45,513 bases of DNA from Bacteroidota bacterium (GTDB taxonomy: Bacteria; Bacteroidota; Bacteroidia; Bacteroidales; F082). The stretch spans positions 1-45,513 of the forward strand of contig JAERTF010000030.1 in assembly GCA_016845105.1 (NCBI GenBank), written 5' to 3'. The position numbers and the translations under genes are program-made. Below the pieces are notes generated by a model. It was not told where the DNA came from. It saw only the letters and a list, made by a program, of their open reading frames with translations, and made no database searches. Below, in pieces: positions 1 through 7,838 of this stretch; position 1 is the first letter of the stretch; every line of letters starts with the position of its first letter.

Positions 1-150
1 TTATATAATAATCGGTAATCAATTTGAAGGTTGATCATTGAAATTTCTTAATTCAATAGTTTTGAATCTGGATTTAATTAACAATAACACATTGATTGGA
101 GTATAAGTTAAGTTTTAAAAGGATTATCAATTAAATTGTAAAACTCATCT

Positions 151-1680
151 TTACCACTTCAATTCATGTACTTGAAATCCAGCAGATTGATATTCTTTTA
201 TGGCAATTTGCTTAGATTCGTTGGCCTTCTTCTTTGTTAAAAAACCATTTTCAATTATTGTTGCCTGATCAAACTCATACCAATTTGGATACATTTCTTT
301 AATTAATTTATTGTATTTGTTTTGTAGTTGATATTGGGCAGTTTGTCTTTTTATTGGACTAAAAAAAGCATGATAGTTATCTTCACCTTCTCCATTTATA
401 TCACAGTAGCATGAGGCAAATACATAATAGTAAATCTTCTTTTGTCTTGGATATACAACAACTGAGTTGTTCCAGATATTTTCTGATTTTGTATTGTAAA
501 CAGTATCTTTTCTGATAGGATCATTTCGGTAAACACGTGATATAAATTCGTAGTTATTAGACATTCCGGAAATCACAATATCCAAATCACCATCATTATC
601 ATAATCGCCCCAGTGGCCATCACTCATATATAGTCCTATCACTTCAGCTTGTATATCAGTGAAAACATCATTTCTGTCATTACGATATACTTTGGATATT
701 GGTCCAACACTACTTTCGCCTGTTAGCAACATATCTAAATCACCATCATGATCCATATCTCCCCAATCAACTGAACCAGATCTTACGGGAATAAAATTGG
801 GAAATGTTTGTGAGAAATTCCCGTTTTTTTCGTTTTTATAAAGCTTACTTTCAAATTTGCCATTTTGAGTTTCCCCTATTATGGCAAAATCTAAATCTCC
901 ATCATTATCATAATCACCCCAATCAATATCACTTAGTTTTAAATTGGTAAATCCAATATCTACATAATTAAAAATCCCATTATCGTTTCTATATAACTGA
1001 GTTATAACTTTCCCTGAACTTTCATTTCCACTTATTATTACATCCAGATCGCCATCATTATCATAATCCGTCCATCGTCCTAGTCCATAATCTACACCCG
1101 GAAAACCAGCATTGATATTTGTAAATCGATTTTTCCTGTCGTTTCTATAAATATTACTAGTTGGCCCATTTTTTGAATAGCCGGTTATTAGCAAGTCCTG
1201 ATCGCCGTCACGATCATAATCTCCCCATTCAACAGAACCATCCCTGAAACCGGGGATATTAATATTAATCCTACTAAAATTTGATGTGCGGTTATCACTA
1301 TATAGGTATGCTACAAGTTTTCCTGAGCTTGTTTCACCAATGATAAACAGGTCTTCAATTCCATCATTATTGTAATCTGCCCAATCAAAATCACCTCTGT
1401 ATACGTTAACCACTGGAGAATAAATTTGACTAAATCTATCATTCCTAAGGTTTTTATAAAGTTTTGTACTTATTCCATGACCCGACTTATTATAAAAGTC
1501 ACCTGTTACGAAAATGTCAATTGCACCATCTTGATTATAATCAATCCAGTTACTTGCACTTTCACTTACACCGGTTAAGCCTGCTTGTATATCAGTAAAG
1601 CTTTGTCCGTTAAGTGCATTTATACTAAAAATTATAACGATTAGAGTGGTTAGACGCCTTATCTGTAGACCAAGTTTCAT
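151..1680 (-). CDS. Exported FG-GAP/VCBS seven-repeat propeller protein
   Basis: The protein has a Met-Lys signal peptide with a hydrophobic core ending near NALNGQS. Seven repeats of about 45-55 residues follow, each with a W-x-D-Y/M-D-x-D-G-D-x-D calcium-binding-type loop and then a G-x-x-x-G...LYRN strand. Seven repeats would close one seven-bladed beta-propeller, as in the FG-GAP/VCBS family, which usually mediates surface contact or ligand binding. The last ~100 residues are not propeller: they contain YYYVFASCYC and end in a segment that loosely resembles a SPOR-type fold, so no T9SS sorting domain is visible. The frame is open 51 bases further upstream, but the start at 1680 places the signal peptide at the N-terminus. 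It is transcribed away from the epimerase operon. The ligand is unknown; the propeller call is firm, the role is not. Confidence 0.8.
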   Translation of the reverse strand: MKLGLQIRRLTTLIVIIFSINALNGQSFTDIQAGLTGVSESASNWIDYNQDGAIDIFVTGDFYNKSGHGISTKLYKNLRNDRFSQIYSPVVNVYRGDFDWADYNNDGIEDLFIIGETSSGKLVAYLYSDNRTSNFSRININIPGFRDGSVEWGDYDRDGDQDLLITGYSKNGPTSNIYRNDRKNRFTNINAGFPGVDYGLGRWTDYDNDGDLDVIISGNESSGKVITQLYRNDNGIFNYVDIGFTNLKLSDIDWGDYDNDGDLDFAIIGETQNGKFESKLYKNEKNGNFSQTFPNFIPVRSGSVDWGDMDHDGDLDMLLTGESSVGPISKVYRNDRNDVFTDIQAEVIGLYMSDGHWGDYDNDGDLDIVISGMSNNYEFISRVYRNDPIRKDTVYNTKSENIWNNSVVVYPRQKKIYYYVFASCYCDINGEGEDNYHAFFSPIKRQTAQYQLQNKYNKLIKEMYPNWYEFDQATIIENGFLTKKKANESKQIAIKEYQSAGFQVHELKW

Positions 1681-2004
1681 ATAGAAATTTAGGATTGATA
1701 TTTCATTCAAATATTCTACAATATTATTCATTTACTACATTATTTCAAAATTAATAGTAATAAATAGGTTTAGTTAATTTGATTTTGTTGTTTTGAGTTT
1801 GGTAACAAGTACTGATGCATTAATCAAAAAAATTAATAATGTAAATTGATGTTTATGAAAAACACTTACATGTTTTTGTTAGCAAGATGCTTTTAATCAT
1901 AATAAAATCAAATGAATAAGTAATTGTTATCTAGCCTTATTTGGTCTCATTCTGAATTCAAAAAAATTTCTTCATTATGTCATTTTTTGCCTATAAAAAT
2001 TATC

Positions 2005-2012
2005 TACTTTTG
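2005..2012 (+). promoter_or_regulatory. TAnnTTTG -7 box of the epimerase/decarboxylase operon
   Basis: TACTTTTG matches the Bacteroidota -7 consensus TAnnTTTG and lies 28 bases before the epimerase ATG. A TTTG occurs upstream at 1986-1989, but the 15-base spacing is shorter than the usual 19-21, so the -33 element is uncertain. The 360 bases between the divergent genes (1681-2040) hold this promoter and the overlapping palindrome; nothing else clear is seen in the rest of it. Confidence 0.55.
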
Positions 2013-2027
2013 TGAAAATTTTCACAA
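2010..2027. promoter_or_regulatory. 18-bp perfect palindrome, CRP/FNR-type operator candidate
   Basis: TTGTGAAAATTTTCACAA is a perfect 18-base palindrome and fits TGTGA-N6-TCACA, the classical CRP-family site. It overlaps the last bases of the -7 box and would cover the transcription start, a position typical of repression rather than activation. The sequence match is direct; the identity of the regulator is inference. Confidence 0.55.
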
Positions 2028-2040
2028 CATCACTAGTATT

Positions 2041-2451
2041 ATGGAACTATCACATATTGAGCATATTGGAATCGCCGTTGATAATTTGGATGATGCGATT
2101 GAATATTATGAGAATACATTAGGACTTACCTGTTATGCGGTGGAAGAAGTTCCTGACCAAAAGGTTAAAACTGCGTTTTTAAAAATTGGACAAACGAAAA
2201 TTGAATTGTTGGAAAGCACTGATCCTGAAGGTCCAATTGGAAAGTTTATTGAGAAAAAAGGACCTGGTGTCCATCACCTTGCTTTTGCTGTAAATAATAT
2301 TGAAGAAAATTTGGAAGAGGTAAAATCAAAAGGGATAAGATTAATTGATAGTAAACCAAGAAAAGGTGCCGAAGGACTTGATATTGCCTTTTTGCATCCT
2401 AAATCAACTTTTGGTGTACTCACTGAGTTATGCGAAGATAAGAATAAGTAA
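2041..2451 (+). CDS. mce: Methylmalonyl-CoA epimerase
   Basis: A 136-residue single-domain protein of the vicinal-oxygen-chelate (glyoxalase/dioxygenase) fold that interconverts (R)- and (S)-methylmalonyl-CoA. It starts [19 protein letters not shown], with the metal-ligand His of the IEHIGIAV strand. It continues with [14 protein letters not shown] (second metal His) and ends with [14 protein letters not shown](C)E, the usual family C-terminus; the length is normal. The frame is open further upstream, but that extension has no family similarity and would cross the promoter, so ATG 2041 is chosen. It is followed after 160 bases by the decarboxylase genes, which supplies the next pathway step. 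Confidence 0.93.
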   Translation: MELSHIEHIGIAVDNLDDAIEYYENTLGLTCYAVEEVPDQKVKTAFLKIGQTKIELLESTDPEGPIGKFIEKKGPGVHHLAFAVNNIEENLEEVKSKGIRLIDSKPRKGAEGLDIAFLHPKSTFGVLTELCEDKNK

Positions 2452-2611
2452 CAATAACCAAGGGGGTAACTGACTGACCAACAGCACCTCCTGTTAATAG
2501 TAAAGACAAATATTTTTAAGAAGCCAGCTAAAGTTATTAGCAAAACAATATTCCATTTCATAGTTATGGAGTCTTGCTTTTACAATTTATTGATATATAT
2601 ACAATATTGCA

Positions 2612-4171
2612 ATGACAATTGAAGATAACATCCAAAATCTCTTATCCAAGCGCGAGGAAGCAAAGTTAGGAGGAGGAGAAAAAAGAATTGAATCTCAACA
2701 CAACAAGGGGAAACTAACTGCACGCGAAAGAATAGACCTATTACTAGACGAGGGTAGCTTTGAAGAGTTTGATATGTTTGTTACACATCAAACAAATGAA
2801 TTTGGTTTAGATAAGCAAAAATTTCTTACTGATGGTGTGGTTACTGGACATGGTACCATTGATGGTAGAGTGGTTTATGTTTTCTCACAAGACTTTACAA
2901 TTTTTGGGGGCTCATTATCACAAACATATGCCCAAAAAATATGTAAGATAATGGATCAAGCTATGAAAGTTGGTGCTCCGGTGATTGGCATTAACGATAG
3001 TGGCGGTGCTAGAATACAGGAAGGCGTAAAGAGTTTAGCAGGTTATGCCGAAATATTCCAGCGCAATATAATGGCCTCTGGTGTTATTCCGCAAATTTCG
3101 GCAATTTTTGGTCCTTGTGCAGGAGGAGCAGTATATTCTCCAGCACTAACCGACTTTGTTATGATGAGCAAAGAAAACAGTTATATGTTTGTTACTGGGC
3201 CAAAAGTTGCGAAAAAAGTAACTGGTGAAGATATTAGTACTGCTGATTTGGGAGGCCCTGATGTACATGGAAAGAAATCAGGTGTGGCTCATTTCATTGC
3301 AGATGATGAAGAGGAAGGAATGATGTTACTAAGAAAATTGTTTTCCTATGTACCTCAAAATAATCTTGAAGACCCAATTGTTACAGAATGTACAGATCCA
3401 ATTGATCGTAAAGAAGACCTCCTGAATGACATAATTCCGCAAAACCCAAATCAGCCATATAATATAAAAGATGTTATTTATTCAATAGTTGATTATAGTG
3501 AATTTTTGGAGGTGCAGCGACACTATGCACAAAACATAATTACAGGATTTTCAAAATTAAATGGCATGCCTGTTGGTATTGTTGCAAATCAGCCTAACTT
3601 TCTTGCCGGGGTATTGGATATAAATTCATCACGTAAGGCTGCAAGATTTGTTAGATTTTGTGATGCATTTAATATTCCTATAATAACATTAGTTGACGTA
3701 CCGGGTTTTTTACCAGGAAGCGCCCAGGAAACTGGTGGTATTATAATTCATGGTGCTAAATTGCTATTTGCTTACGGAGAAGCTACTGTACCTAAAATTA
3801 CTATAACTCTGCGGAAGTCATATGGTGGCGCGCATGATGTTATGGGGTCAAAACAGTTAAGAGGTGATATAAACTATGCCTGGCCCTCTGCAGAAATAGC
3901 AGTAATGGGACCAGAAGGTGCTGTTGAAGTTATGGAAGGAAAAAAGATTTCTCAAATCAAAGATCCAGAAGAACAAGCAGCTTATGTTCAACAAAAAGAA
4001 AACGAATACCGTAAACTCTTTGCGAACCCATATAATGCGGCAAGTTATGGATATATCGATGATGTTATCGAACCACGAAATACTAGGTTTAGAGTTATAC
4101 GAGCTCTTCAAACATTAGCATCTAAAAAGGATACAAACCCACCTAAAAAACATTCTAATATACCATTATAA
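2612..4171 (+). CDS. mmdA: Methylmalonyl-CoA decarboxylase alpha subunit (carboxyltransferase)
   Basis: A 519-residue acyl-CoA carboxyltransferase of the crotonase superfamily. The N-half has [13 protein letters not shown] and [17 protein letters not shown], the oxyanion-hole glycine motifs; the C-half has [16 protein letters not shown], also a CoA/biotin-site signature. The family includes propionyl-CoA carboxylase beta and MmdA. What decides for the decarboxylase is context: a gamma-type membrane subunit, a biotin carrier and a beta-type Na+ pump follow directly, with no biotin carboxylase gene. The subunit transfers the carboxyl group of methylmalonyl-CoA to the biotin carrier in the cytoplasm. 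The next gene begins nine bases after the stop, so co-transcription is likely. Confidence 0.9.
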   Translation: MTIEDNIQNLLSKREEAKLGGGEKRIESQHNKGKLTARERIDLLLDEGSFEEFDMFVTHQTNEFGLDKQKFLTDGVVTGHGTIDGRVVYVFSQDFTIFGGSLSQTYAQKICKIMDQAMKVGAPVIGINDSGGARIQEGVKSLAGYAEIFQRNIMASGVIPQISAIFGPCAGGAVYSPALTDFVMMSKENSYMFVTGPKVAKKVTGEDISTADLGGPDVHGKKSGVAHFIADDEEEGMMLLRKLFSYVPQNNLEDPIVTECTDPIDRKEDLLNDIIPQNPNQPYNIKDVIYSIVDYSEFLEVQRHYAQNIITGFSKLNGMPVGIVANQPNFLAGVLDINSSRKAARFVRFCDAFNIPIITLVDVPGFLPGSAQETGGIIIHGAKLLFAYGEATVPKITITLRKSYGGAHDVMGSKQLRGDINYAWPSAEIAVMGPEGAVEVMEGKKISQIKDPEEQAAYVQQKENEYRKLFANPYNAASYGYIDDVIEPRNTRFRVIRALQTLASKKDTNPPKKHSNIPL

Positions 4172-4180
4172 ACAAAGTAT

Positions 4181-4534
4181 ATGGAACTTATATTTATTAT
4201 ACAATCGGTTATATCACAAGGCATTCAGATCGCAATTATTGGTTATACTATTGTTTTCTTTGCGCTAGTACTATTATTTTATGTATTCACATTTTTAGCA
4301 AAAGGATTGGTTTGGCAGAAAAAACAAAAACTCTTACGTGAGAATAAGACCAAAAAGCTTAAGGTTGAAGATTTAATAGTAACCGGTGAAGTTGCAACAG
4401 CAATTGCAATGGCAATTTATTTAAGTCGGGATTTGCACGATAATGAAAGTGATATTATTACTATTAAGAAGGTCTCTAAAGCTTATTCTCCATGGAATTC
4501 GAAAATCTATGGTATGCGATACTTTCAACGATAA
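4181..4534 (+). CDS. OadG-like gamma/delta subunit of the Na+ decarboxylase
   Basis: A 117-residue protein with one long N-terminal membrane helix (about residues 15-45) and a basic cytoplasmic stretch (KKQKLLRENKTKKLK). The tail contains VATAIAMAIYL and ends with the aromatic segment YSPWNSKIYGMRYFQR. This is the layout of sodium-pump decarboxylase gamma-type subunits (OadG/MmdD), which tether the carboxyltransferase and biotin carrier to the membrane subunit. Sequence similarity in this family is weak, so the call leans on size, topology and the position between the alpha and carrier genes. It is longer than the roughly 80-residue OadG of enterobacteria because of the extra C-terminal part. 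Confidence 0.75.
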   Translation: MELIFIIQSVISQGIQIAIIGYTIVFFALVLLFYVFTFLAKGLVWQKKQKLLRENKTKKLKVEDLIVTGEVATAIAMAIYLSRDLHDNESDIITIKKVSKAYSPWNSKIYGMRYFQR

Positions 4535-4553
4535 AATTTAAATTTAGCGAAAA

Positions 4554-4982
4554 ATGAAACGGTTTCAGTTCACAATAAGTGGAAATAACTACGAGGTAGA
4601 AGTTAAAAAGTTTGAAAACGGTAAAGCAAGAATCGAAGTAAATGGTACTTGTTATAATGTTGAACTTAACGAGCAGGAGCAAACTTCCAAAACTCCTATC
4701 TTAGTTCGTTCGAAGGTTAAAAACCCAGCTGGTGCTCATAAGATAAAGAAATCAGAAAGCAGCGCTTATAAGGTTGTTGCTCCATTGCCCGGTAATATCA
4801 TGCAATTGTTTGTAAGAGAAGGAGATGAAGTGAAGAGAGACGACCATCTTTTAACTTATGAAGCAATGAAAATGGAGAATAAACTATTGTCAGAAAAAGA
4901 TGGTGTTATCAAGTCCATTAAGGTTGCACCTGGCGATACGGTTCTACAAGATGAAATATTAATTGAATTGGAAATCAACTAA
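4554..4982 (+). CDS. mmdC: Biotin carboxyl carrier protein of the decarboxylase
   Basis: A 142-residue soluble protein. The N-terminal ~45 residues form a small beta-rich region, followed by a short linker (about 46-72). A biotinyl domain (about 73-142) carries the EAMKMEN motif with the biotinylated lysine at residue 106. It shuttles the carboxyl group from the alpha subunit to the membrane beta subunit. The linker lacks the long Ala/Pro-rich tract found in several MmdC/OadA homologues. The spacing of 19 bases from the previous gene and 11 to the next supports one operon. Confidence 0.9.
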   Translation: MKRFQFTISGNNYEVEVKKFENGKARIEVNGTCYNVELNEQEQTSKTPILVRSKVKNPAGAHKIKKSESSAYKVVAPLPGNIMQLFVREGDEVKRDDHLLTYEAMKMENKLLSEKDGVIKSIKVAPGDTVLQDEILIELEIN

Positions 4983-4993
4983 ATAACATCAAG

Positions 4994-6322
4994 ATGAACC
5001 TGCAAAGGAAAGCGATTACCATTTTTGGAATTATAGCAGTGCTTGCTGTTTTGAACATACTGCTATTTCAAACCAACGGTTATGCAGATGAAGTATCCAC
5101 AATAAATACCAGTATTGAGAAGATTGAATCAACAACCTCCTCAAGCATTTTTGAAGGAATCGCAAAGTTTTTGAGCTTTACCGGTTTCCGCAATGCTACT
5201 CCTGGTCATATAATTATGATAATTGTAGGATTAATTTTCATATACCTCGCCATAAAGTATGATTATGAGCCTCTACTGCTAATACCAATTGGAGTTGGCG
5301 TAATATTAGGTAATGTACCATTCTTTCAGGATGGTGATGTTAATTTACAAGTTGGTATATATCAGGAAGGTAGTGTATTAAACTATTTGTACTATGGAGT
5401 TGTAAAGGGGATCTACCCACCACTTATTTTTCTTGGTATTGGTGCAATGACAGACTTTTCTTCTTTGATATCAAATCCCAGATTAATGTTATTGGGAGCT
5501 GCGGCTCAGGTTGGTATTTTCTTAACTTTTTTAGGAGCTATTTATTTAGGATTTAATATGCCTGAAGCTGGTGCAATTGGAATTATTGGTGGAGCTGATG
5601 GTCCTACTGCTATTTTTCTATCTTCAAAACTAGCAAATGGTGGTATTATTAATGGTGTTCAAACAAGTAATCTTATTGGACCAATTGCTATAGCAGCATA
5701 TTCTTATATGGCTCTTGTTCCTGTAATTCAACCTCCAATTATGCGTTTACTCACAGGGAAGAAAGAGAGGCTTATTAGAATGAAACCTCCAAGATCTGTG
5801 AGTCGACAGGAAAAAATATTTTTCCCGATCGTAGCACTTATTCTCACAACTTTTATATCCCCGGGGGCACTTCCATTATTGGGAATGTTATTTTTTGGGA
5901 ATTTATTAAAGGAAAGCGGTGTAACTAAGCGACTTGCAGATACTGCACGAAATTCATTAATTGATATTGTAACAATATTACTTGGTCTAACAGTTGGTGC
6001 ATCTACACAGGCTGATGTGTTTTTAACCCAAGAGTCAATATTAATTTTTGTACTTGGAGCATTATCATTTATAGTTGCTACATCTGGTGGAATAATATTT
6101 GCAAAAGTTATGAATCTCTTTCTTAGCAATGAAAATAAAATTAATCCATTGGTTGGTGCTGCTGGAGTATCAGCTGTTCCTGATAGTGCCAGGGTTGTTC
6201 AAACAGAAGGCTTAAAATACGATTCCACAAATCATCTACTAATGCATGCTATGGCACCAAATGTTTCTGGGGTTATAGGATCTGCTGTGGCAGCTGGTGT
6301 TATGATGAGCTTCTTGATGTAG
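4994..6322 (+). CDS. mmdB: Na+-translocating decarboxylase beta subunit
   Basis: A 442-residue polytopic membrane protein of the OadB/MmdB/GcdB family. It has about ten membrane segments and the diagnostic re-entrant motif GGADGPTAIF in the middle, plus the second conserved segment GVSAVPDSARVVQTEG near the C-terminus, whose polar residues are part of the Na+/H+ path. It decarboxylates carboxy-biotin and exports Na+. It carries an N-terminal helix and a short polar loop (about residues 30-65) before the family core, so it is slightly longer than the shortest homologues. It is the last gene of the epimerase/decarboxylase operon; the next gene has its own promoter box. Confidence 0.93.
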   Translation: MNLQRKAITIFGIIAVLAVLNILLFQTNGYADEVSTINTSIEKIESTTSSSIFEGIAKFLSFTGFRNATPGHIIMIIVGLIFIYLAIKYDYEPLLLIPIGVGVILGNVPFFQDGDVNLQVGIYQEGSVLNYLYYGVVKGIYPPLIFLGIGAMTDFSSLISNPRLMLLGAAAQVGIFLTFLGAIYLGFNMPEAGAIGIIGGADGPTAIFLSSKLANGGIINGVQTSNLIGPIAIAAYSYMALVPVIQPPIMRLLTGKKERLIRMKPPRSVSRQEKIFFPIVALILTTFISPGALPLLGMLFFGNLLKESGVTKRLADTARNSLIDIVTILLGLTVGASTQADVFLTQESILIFVLGALSFIVATSGGIIFAKVMNLFLSNENKINPLVGAAGVSAVPDSARVVQTEGLKYDSTNHLLMHAMAPNVSGVIGSAVAAGVMMSFLM

Positions 6323-6397
6323 CCTTTTTACGAATATCTTATGTTTTTACGAAAAAGGGGTTGGTAATATTTCATATAGGGGATAATCATATTTTCT

Positions 6398-6405
6398 TAA
6401 CTTTG
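6398..6405 (+). promoter_or_regulatory. TAnnTTTG -7 box before uridine kinase
   Basis: TAACTTTG matches the Bacteroidota -7 consensus and ends 14 bases before the ATG at 6420, implying a very short 5' leader. I see no clear -33 TTTG at the expected distance. Confidence 0.45.
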
Positions 6406-6419
6406 ATGCCCAAAAAACT

Positions 6420-7064
6420 ATGTTAATTATTGGTATTGCAGGAGGTAGTGGGTCTGGTAAAACAACTGTAGTAAATAAAATTATCCAGTCCTTACCAAAA
6501 AATTCGGTAGCCTTATTGCCTCAAGATGCTTATTATTTTGATAATGGTCATTTAAGTGCTGAAGAGAAGCTTAAGATTAACTTTGATCACCCAAATTCAA
6601 TCGAATTTGATTTGTTGGTTGACGACATCAAGAAATTAAAGGAGGGGAAAACAATAAATCAACCAATATATTCCTATGTAACATGTGCCAGATCAAGTGA
6701 GTCAATTCCAATTGAACCCAAAAGAGTTATAATAGTTGAAGGAATTCTTATCCTTACAAACAAACGACTTCGTGAATTGTTAGACATTAAATTATTTGTA
6801 GCTACCGATAGCGACGATAGATTGATGCGCATTATTCGCCGTGATGTGCAGGAAAGAGGACGTAATTATAATGATGCCCTTATACATTATGAAAAATTTG
6901 TTAAGCCAATGCATATGCAGTTTATTGAGCCAACAAAATTACATGCTGATGTAATCATTCCTCAGGGAGGAAATAATAAGGTAGCTATTGATATGGTATC
7001 TTCCCGAATAAAAATGAATCTTAGTGAATCACAAGTTCCCGTTGTAAACTCTACAAATTCGTAA
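6420..7064 (+). CDS. udk: Uridine kinase
   Basis: A 214-residue cytosolic P-loop kinase that phosphorylates uridine and cytidine in pyrimidine salvage. The Walker A motif GIAGGSGSGKTTV starts at residue 4. QDAYYFD and NFDHPNSIEFD are the uridine-kinase substrate motifs, IIVEGILIL is the Walker B-like strand, and RLMRIIRRDVQERGR is the lid with catalytic arginines. Length is typical. It is separated from the Na+ pump operon by 97 bases containing its own -7 box. Confidence 0.93.
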   Translation: MLIIGIAGGSGSGKTTVVNKIIQSLPKNSVALLPQDAYYFDNGHLSAEEKLKINFDHPNSIEFDLLVDDIKKLKEGKTINQPIYSYVTCARSSESIPIEPKRVIIVEGILILTNKRLRELLDIKLFVATDSDDRLMRIIRRDVQERGRNYNDALIHYEKFVKPMHMQFIEPTKLHADVIIPQGGNNKVAIDMVSSRIKMNLSESQVPVVNSTNS

Positions 7065-7204
7065 AATATACTTTGTTTAAGTATCCATTTTCGTGCAAAA
7101 AAAATAATTGGATTCTTTGCCGACCCTGTATGGCACATAAAATCAGCGACTTACATTGTGTGGCATTTTAGTTGATTATAGTTGCATCCACAAAGTCCAA
7201 TTCG

Positions 7205-7525
7205 ATGCTAATTGTAATAATTGCAATATATTTAATAATAACCTTTTTACTTACTGTTCTAGGTATTGAAAAGCAGACAGAGGGTTTAAAAGTATTTTTT
7301 ATTAGCTTGTTTTTTACTCCACTGGTTGGATTGTTTTATCTGTATGGGAAGAAAAATAAATCTTCCCAGATTAGATATTACCATTGCTATGAATGCGATT
7401 ACATTTATCCTGTTAAAATGAAGGACTGTCCAATCTGTATGGAAAATGGGATAAAAGTAAGGCTTAAAAAATATGAAAGCCCATATGATGTTTCCAATAA
7501 AATTGGTGAACTTAGTTTAGCCTAA
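7205..7525 (+). CDS. Small membrane protein with C-terminal zinc-ribbon-like cysteines
   Basis: About 106 residues from the ATG at 7205 (the frame also offers a TTG at 7172). The N-terminal half contains two hydrophobic segments (LIVIIAIYLIITFLLTVLG and FFISLFFTPLVGLFYLYG). A basic linker and a Cys-x2-Cys...Cys-x2-Cys pair (HCYEC and DCPIC) follow, looking like a rubredoxin or zinc-ribbon knuckle facing the cytoplasm. I do not recognise a named family. It sits alone between udk and the long tnaA leader. It is probably real because topology and metal motif are coherent, but the function is unknown. Confidence 0.6.
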   Translation: MLIVIIAIYLIITFLLTVLGIEKQTEGLKVFFISLFFTPLVGLFYLYGKKNKSSQIRYYHCYECDYIYPVKMKDCPICMENGIKVRLKKYESPYDVSNKIGELSLA

Positions 7526-7578
7526 CATATTATTTTTACTACAAAAAAACGTATTATTTGTCATACTATTAAGGGTAT

Positions 7579-7609
7579 TTTGATGCTTATAAAAAAAGTC
7601 TTAATTTTG
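7579..7609 (+). promoter_or_regulatory. Bacteroidota-type promoter for tryptophanase (TTTG-N19-TAATTTTG)
   Basis: TTTG at 7579-7582, exactly 19 bases, then TAATTTTG at 7602-7609: both elements and the spacing match the Bacteroidota primary sigma consensus. Transcription would start near 7615 and give a leader of about 220 bases before tnaA. A second -7-like TATTTTTG lies at 7636-7643 without a matching -33. Confidence 0.6.
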
Positions 7610-7767
7610 CGTCATAAATCTAGTTATAATGACTCTATTTTTGCATAAAATTCATATTGAGTTATTTAAGAATATCAAAAAACGAGATTCTTTTTAACGT
7701 TTCATTTCATTGCCAACAAAACTTGGCAAGTTAAATCAACTTTTTCCTAATAATTAATAAATATGAA

Positions 7768-7797
7768 ATGACACACCCAATATTCAAATCACAGTAG
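7768..7797 (+). CDS. Possible leader peptide 1 (MTHPIFKSQ)
   Basis: A nine-codon ATG frame that overlaps the left arm of the inverted repeat at 7773-7780. It contains no Trp. Frames this short arise easily by chance; it is listed only because it is paired by base complementarity with the second mini-ORF. Confidence 0.15.
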   Translation: MTHPIFKSQ

Positions 7798-7802
7798 GTA
7801 AA

Positions 7803-7835
7803 ATGGGTTGTTGGGTGTTCGGTTTAATACAATAA
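7803..7835 (+). CDS. Possible Trp-containing leader peptide 2 (MGCWVFGLIQ)
   Basis: ATG GGT TGT TGG GTG TTC GGT TTA ATA CAA TAA: ten codons with a single Trp, ending three bases before the tnaA ATG. Its Trp codon lies inside the right arm of the inverted repeat. The arrangement recalls the proteobacterial TnaC leader upstream of tnaA, but the TnaC spacing and terminal proline are absent. Translation is unproven. Confidence 0.25.
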   Translation: MGCWVFGLIQ

Positions 7836-7838
7836 AGT

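Larger units (their letters stand above)
7610..7838 (+). promoter_or_regulatory. Long structured 5' leader of tnaA
   Basis: The gene-free stretch 7526-7838 holds the promoter and then this leader. Two inverted repeats are visible. The first has TTGCCAA at 7710-7716 pairing with TTGGCAA at 7723-7729 (six-base loop), with a short T run at 7740-7745. The second has ACACCCAA at 7773-7780 pairing with TTGGGTGT at 7811-7818. Two very short ATG-initiated frames overlap the arms of the second repeat. This looks like a regulatory leader; attenuation is inference. Confidence 0.45.

Noticed and set aside
520..1560. Periodic DNA repeats suggestive of a tandem array
   Set aside because: The periodicity follows the seven protein repeats of the FG-GAP propeller; the units diverge at DNA level and there are no spacers, so neither CRISPR nor a satellite.
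1858..1877. AAAAACA/TGTTTTT hairpin followed by T-rich sequence
   Set aside because: It lies between two divergent gene starts where a terminator has no purpose, and the arms are simple A/T runs likely by chance.
2612..4171. Propionyl-CoA carboxylase beta subunit as the product
   Set aside because: The neighbouring membrane subunits of a Na+ pump and the absence of a biotin carboxylase gene favour the decarboxylase.
5728..6129. Minus-strand frame of 133 codons inside the beta subunit
   Set aside because: Shadow of a strongly conserved Na+ pump gene.
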